The position numbers were made by a program, and so were the translations under genes. Shown piece by piece: positions 4,885 to 5,836 of a DNA stretch of 5,836 nt. Each line of letters starts with the position of its first letter. Positions within the stretch are counted from its first letter, which is position 1. The DNA comes from Lentisphaeria bacterium UBA1829 (GTDB lineage: Bacteria; Verrucomicrobiota; Lentisphaeria; Victivallales; UBA1829), in contig DDJH01000159.1 of NCBI GenBank assembly GCA_002338895.1, forward strand, positions 3,001 to 8,836, read 5' to 3'. The notes under the pieces are model-generated. The model worked only from the letters and a program-made list of their open reading frames with translations. It had not been told where the DNA came from and ran no database searches.

Positions 4885-5836
4885 ATGCTCAATCTGCACA
4901 ACTACCCCGCCATCACATTCCCGGAAAACTTCATCTGGGGCAGCGCGACCGCAGCCCATCAGATCGAAGGGGATGACATTCACTCGATCAACTGGCGCGA
5001 TCAGACGATGTACCCGGAACGGTTTCCCGACCACTCCGGAAAGGCGTGCGACAGCTACCGGCTCTACCGGGAGGATGTCGAACTGCTGAAAACCCTCGGT
5101 CATCAGGCCTACCGGTTCTCGATTCCGTGGTCGCGGATTGAGCCGGAGGAGGGGAAATTCTGTCAGGAGGCGGTCGATCACTATGTGGATCTTCTCCGCC
5201 GGCTGAAGGAGGCGGGCATCCATCCGTTTGTCACGATCTCCCACGGCAGCGATCCGGCCTGGTTCTGGGACAAGGGCGGATTCGCCGACCGTCGTGCGCT
5301 CCACTACTTTGAACGCTATGTCGACTTCATCGTCCCCATTCTGGAAAAAGACGTCGATTTCTGGATGACCATCAACGAAATCAACATCATGGAGCGTCCG
5401 GGCTGCGATCCGTTTGAACTGCGCAAGAACTACATGATCTGCCATGCGAAGGCGTTCCGGATCATCCGGAAATACTCGAAGAAGCCGGTCGGCGCTCCGC
5501 ACGCGGTGACGGCGGTCGTCCCGAAGGATCCGCACTTCGAGGCGGACAAGGCGTTCGCCGCAATGGAAGACTGGATCTTCAACGGCTTCTTCTATCATGC
5601 GCTCCGCACCGGAGAGCTGGTCTATCCGCACTATCCGGCGGAGACGTTCCCGGAAATGAAGGACTCCTTCGACTTCTGGGCCATCAACTACTACACGCGC
5701 AAAGAGGTCTCGTCCCGGACGAAAAGCGGCGGAGTAACCCTCCTGACCTGCGAGCAGCTCAAACTCATCGACAAGGAGTTCTATATGAGCAGCTTCTACC
5801 CGGAAGGACTCTACAACGAACTTCAGCGGCTGAAGG
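4885..5836 (+). CDS. Family 1 glycoside hydrolase, beta-glucosidase-like (truncated by right edge)
   Basis: The first 317 residues of a GH1 retaining beta-glycosidase, which normally has about 450. The N-terminal signature is FIWGSATAAHQIEG (residues 16-29), with Q26 expected to hold the -1 sugar. YRFSIPWSRIEP (76-87) is classic GH1. VTISHGSDP (116-124) contains the conserved H120. TINE (162-165) gives E165 as acid/base; the residue after it is Ile, where most members have Pro. FWAINYYTR (264-272) supplies the N-Y-Y segment and YPEGLYNEL lies near the edge. The nucleophile motif (ENG) would be beyond the window. No signal peptide is present, so the enzyme is probably cytoplasmic and acts on imported oligosaccharides or glycosides. 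An AAGGAA site (4871-4876) lies 8 bases before the ATG, and the gene follows the pilin-like stop by 29 bases, so co-transcription is likely. Sugar specificity, and whether it takes phosphorylated substrates, cannot be determined here. Confidence 0.93.
   Translation, partial: MLNLHNYPAITFPENFIWGSATAAHQIEGDDIHSINWRDQTMYPERFPDHSGKACDSYRLYREDVELLKTLGHQAYRFSIPWSRIEPEEGKFCQEAVDHYVDLLRRLKEAGIHPFVTISHGSDPAWFWDKGGFADRRALHYFERYVDFIVPILEKDVDFWMTINEINIMERPGCDPFELRKNYMICHAKAFRIIRKYSKKPVGAPHAVTAVVPKDPHFEADKAFAAMEDWIFNGFFYHALRTGELVYPHYPAETFPEMKDSFDFWAINYYTRKEVSSRTKSGGVTLLTCEQLKLIDKEFYMSSFYPEGLYNELQRLK

Noticed and set aside
4262..4885. Minus-strand open frame opposite the pilin-like gene
   Set aside because: It is antisense to a gene with both the prepilin leader and the H-X9-DG motif, and shows no motif of its own.
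4882..5631. Minus-strand open frame opposite the GH1 gene
   Set aside because: The plus frame carries several GH1 signatures in order, so the antisense frame is a shadow.
1..5836. CRISPR array, tRNA, rRNA, insertion sequence or phage attachment site
   Set aside because: I see no regularly spaced repeats beyond the two short doublets, no tRNA-like cloverleaf, no transposase motifs and no terminal inverted repeats.

Overview
The window looks like chromosomal DNA from the Planctomycetes-Verrucomicrobia-Lentisphaerae group, most likely a gut Lentisphaerota related to Victivallis. The taxon is inferred from protein style. There are prepilin-type leaders of the xFTLIELL / FFTLVELL form, a pilin-like protein with the H-X9-DG motif, one-domain-pair GntR/LacI-like regulators, and an exported polysaccharide deacetylase with a D-x-D-x-DG-x-x-D linker next to a glycoside hydrolase. 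I cannot name the species from sequence alone.

The layout is two divergent modules that share one intergenic region (1071-1328). Leftward, a GntR-type regulator (39-1070, minus) is followed, with a 4-base ATGA overlap, by the first 14 codons of a prepilin-like gene that runs off the left edge (1-42, minus). Rightward, a second regulator of the same architecture (1329-2336) is followed by an exported CE4-like polysaccharide deacetylase (2452-3990), an H-X9-DG pilin-like protein (4064-4855) and the first 317 codons of a family 1 glycoside hydrolase that runs off the right edge (4885-5836). Rightward gaps are 115, 73 and 29 bases, and every gene has a recognisable Shine-Dalgarno sequence, so an operon is likely.

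The intergenic region is information-rich. Each regulator has a strong sigma70-like promoter, and immediately downstream of each -10 box, across the predicted transcription start, lies a pair of tandem short sites. They are AGGGTACCAG twice at 10-base period on the leftward side, and ACTGGACC twice at 11-base period on the rightward side. Both share a GG-(T)A-CC core. The simplest reading is that each regulator binds its own doublet and represses itself and its downstream genes until a ligand, probably a sugar, is bound. Between the promoters lies a run of C tracts whose minus strand fits a G-quadruplex pattern.

As a whole the window reads as a carbohydrate-response locus in which a pilin-like surface protein is wired into the same unit as a deacetylase and a glycosidase. 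The regulator senses the sugar, the deacetylase acts outside the cytoplasm, the GH1 enzyme appears cytoplasmic, and the pilin-like protein may bind or help move glycan at the surface. That last role is inference. The recurrence of 'regulator plus pilin-like gene' on both sides of one intergenic region is the most interesting feature here.
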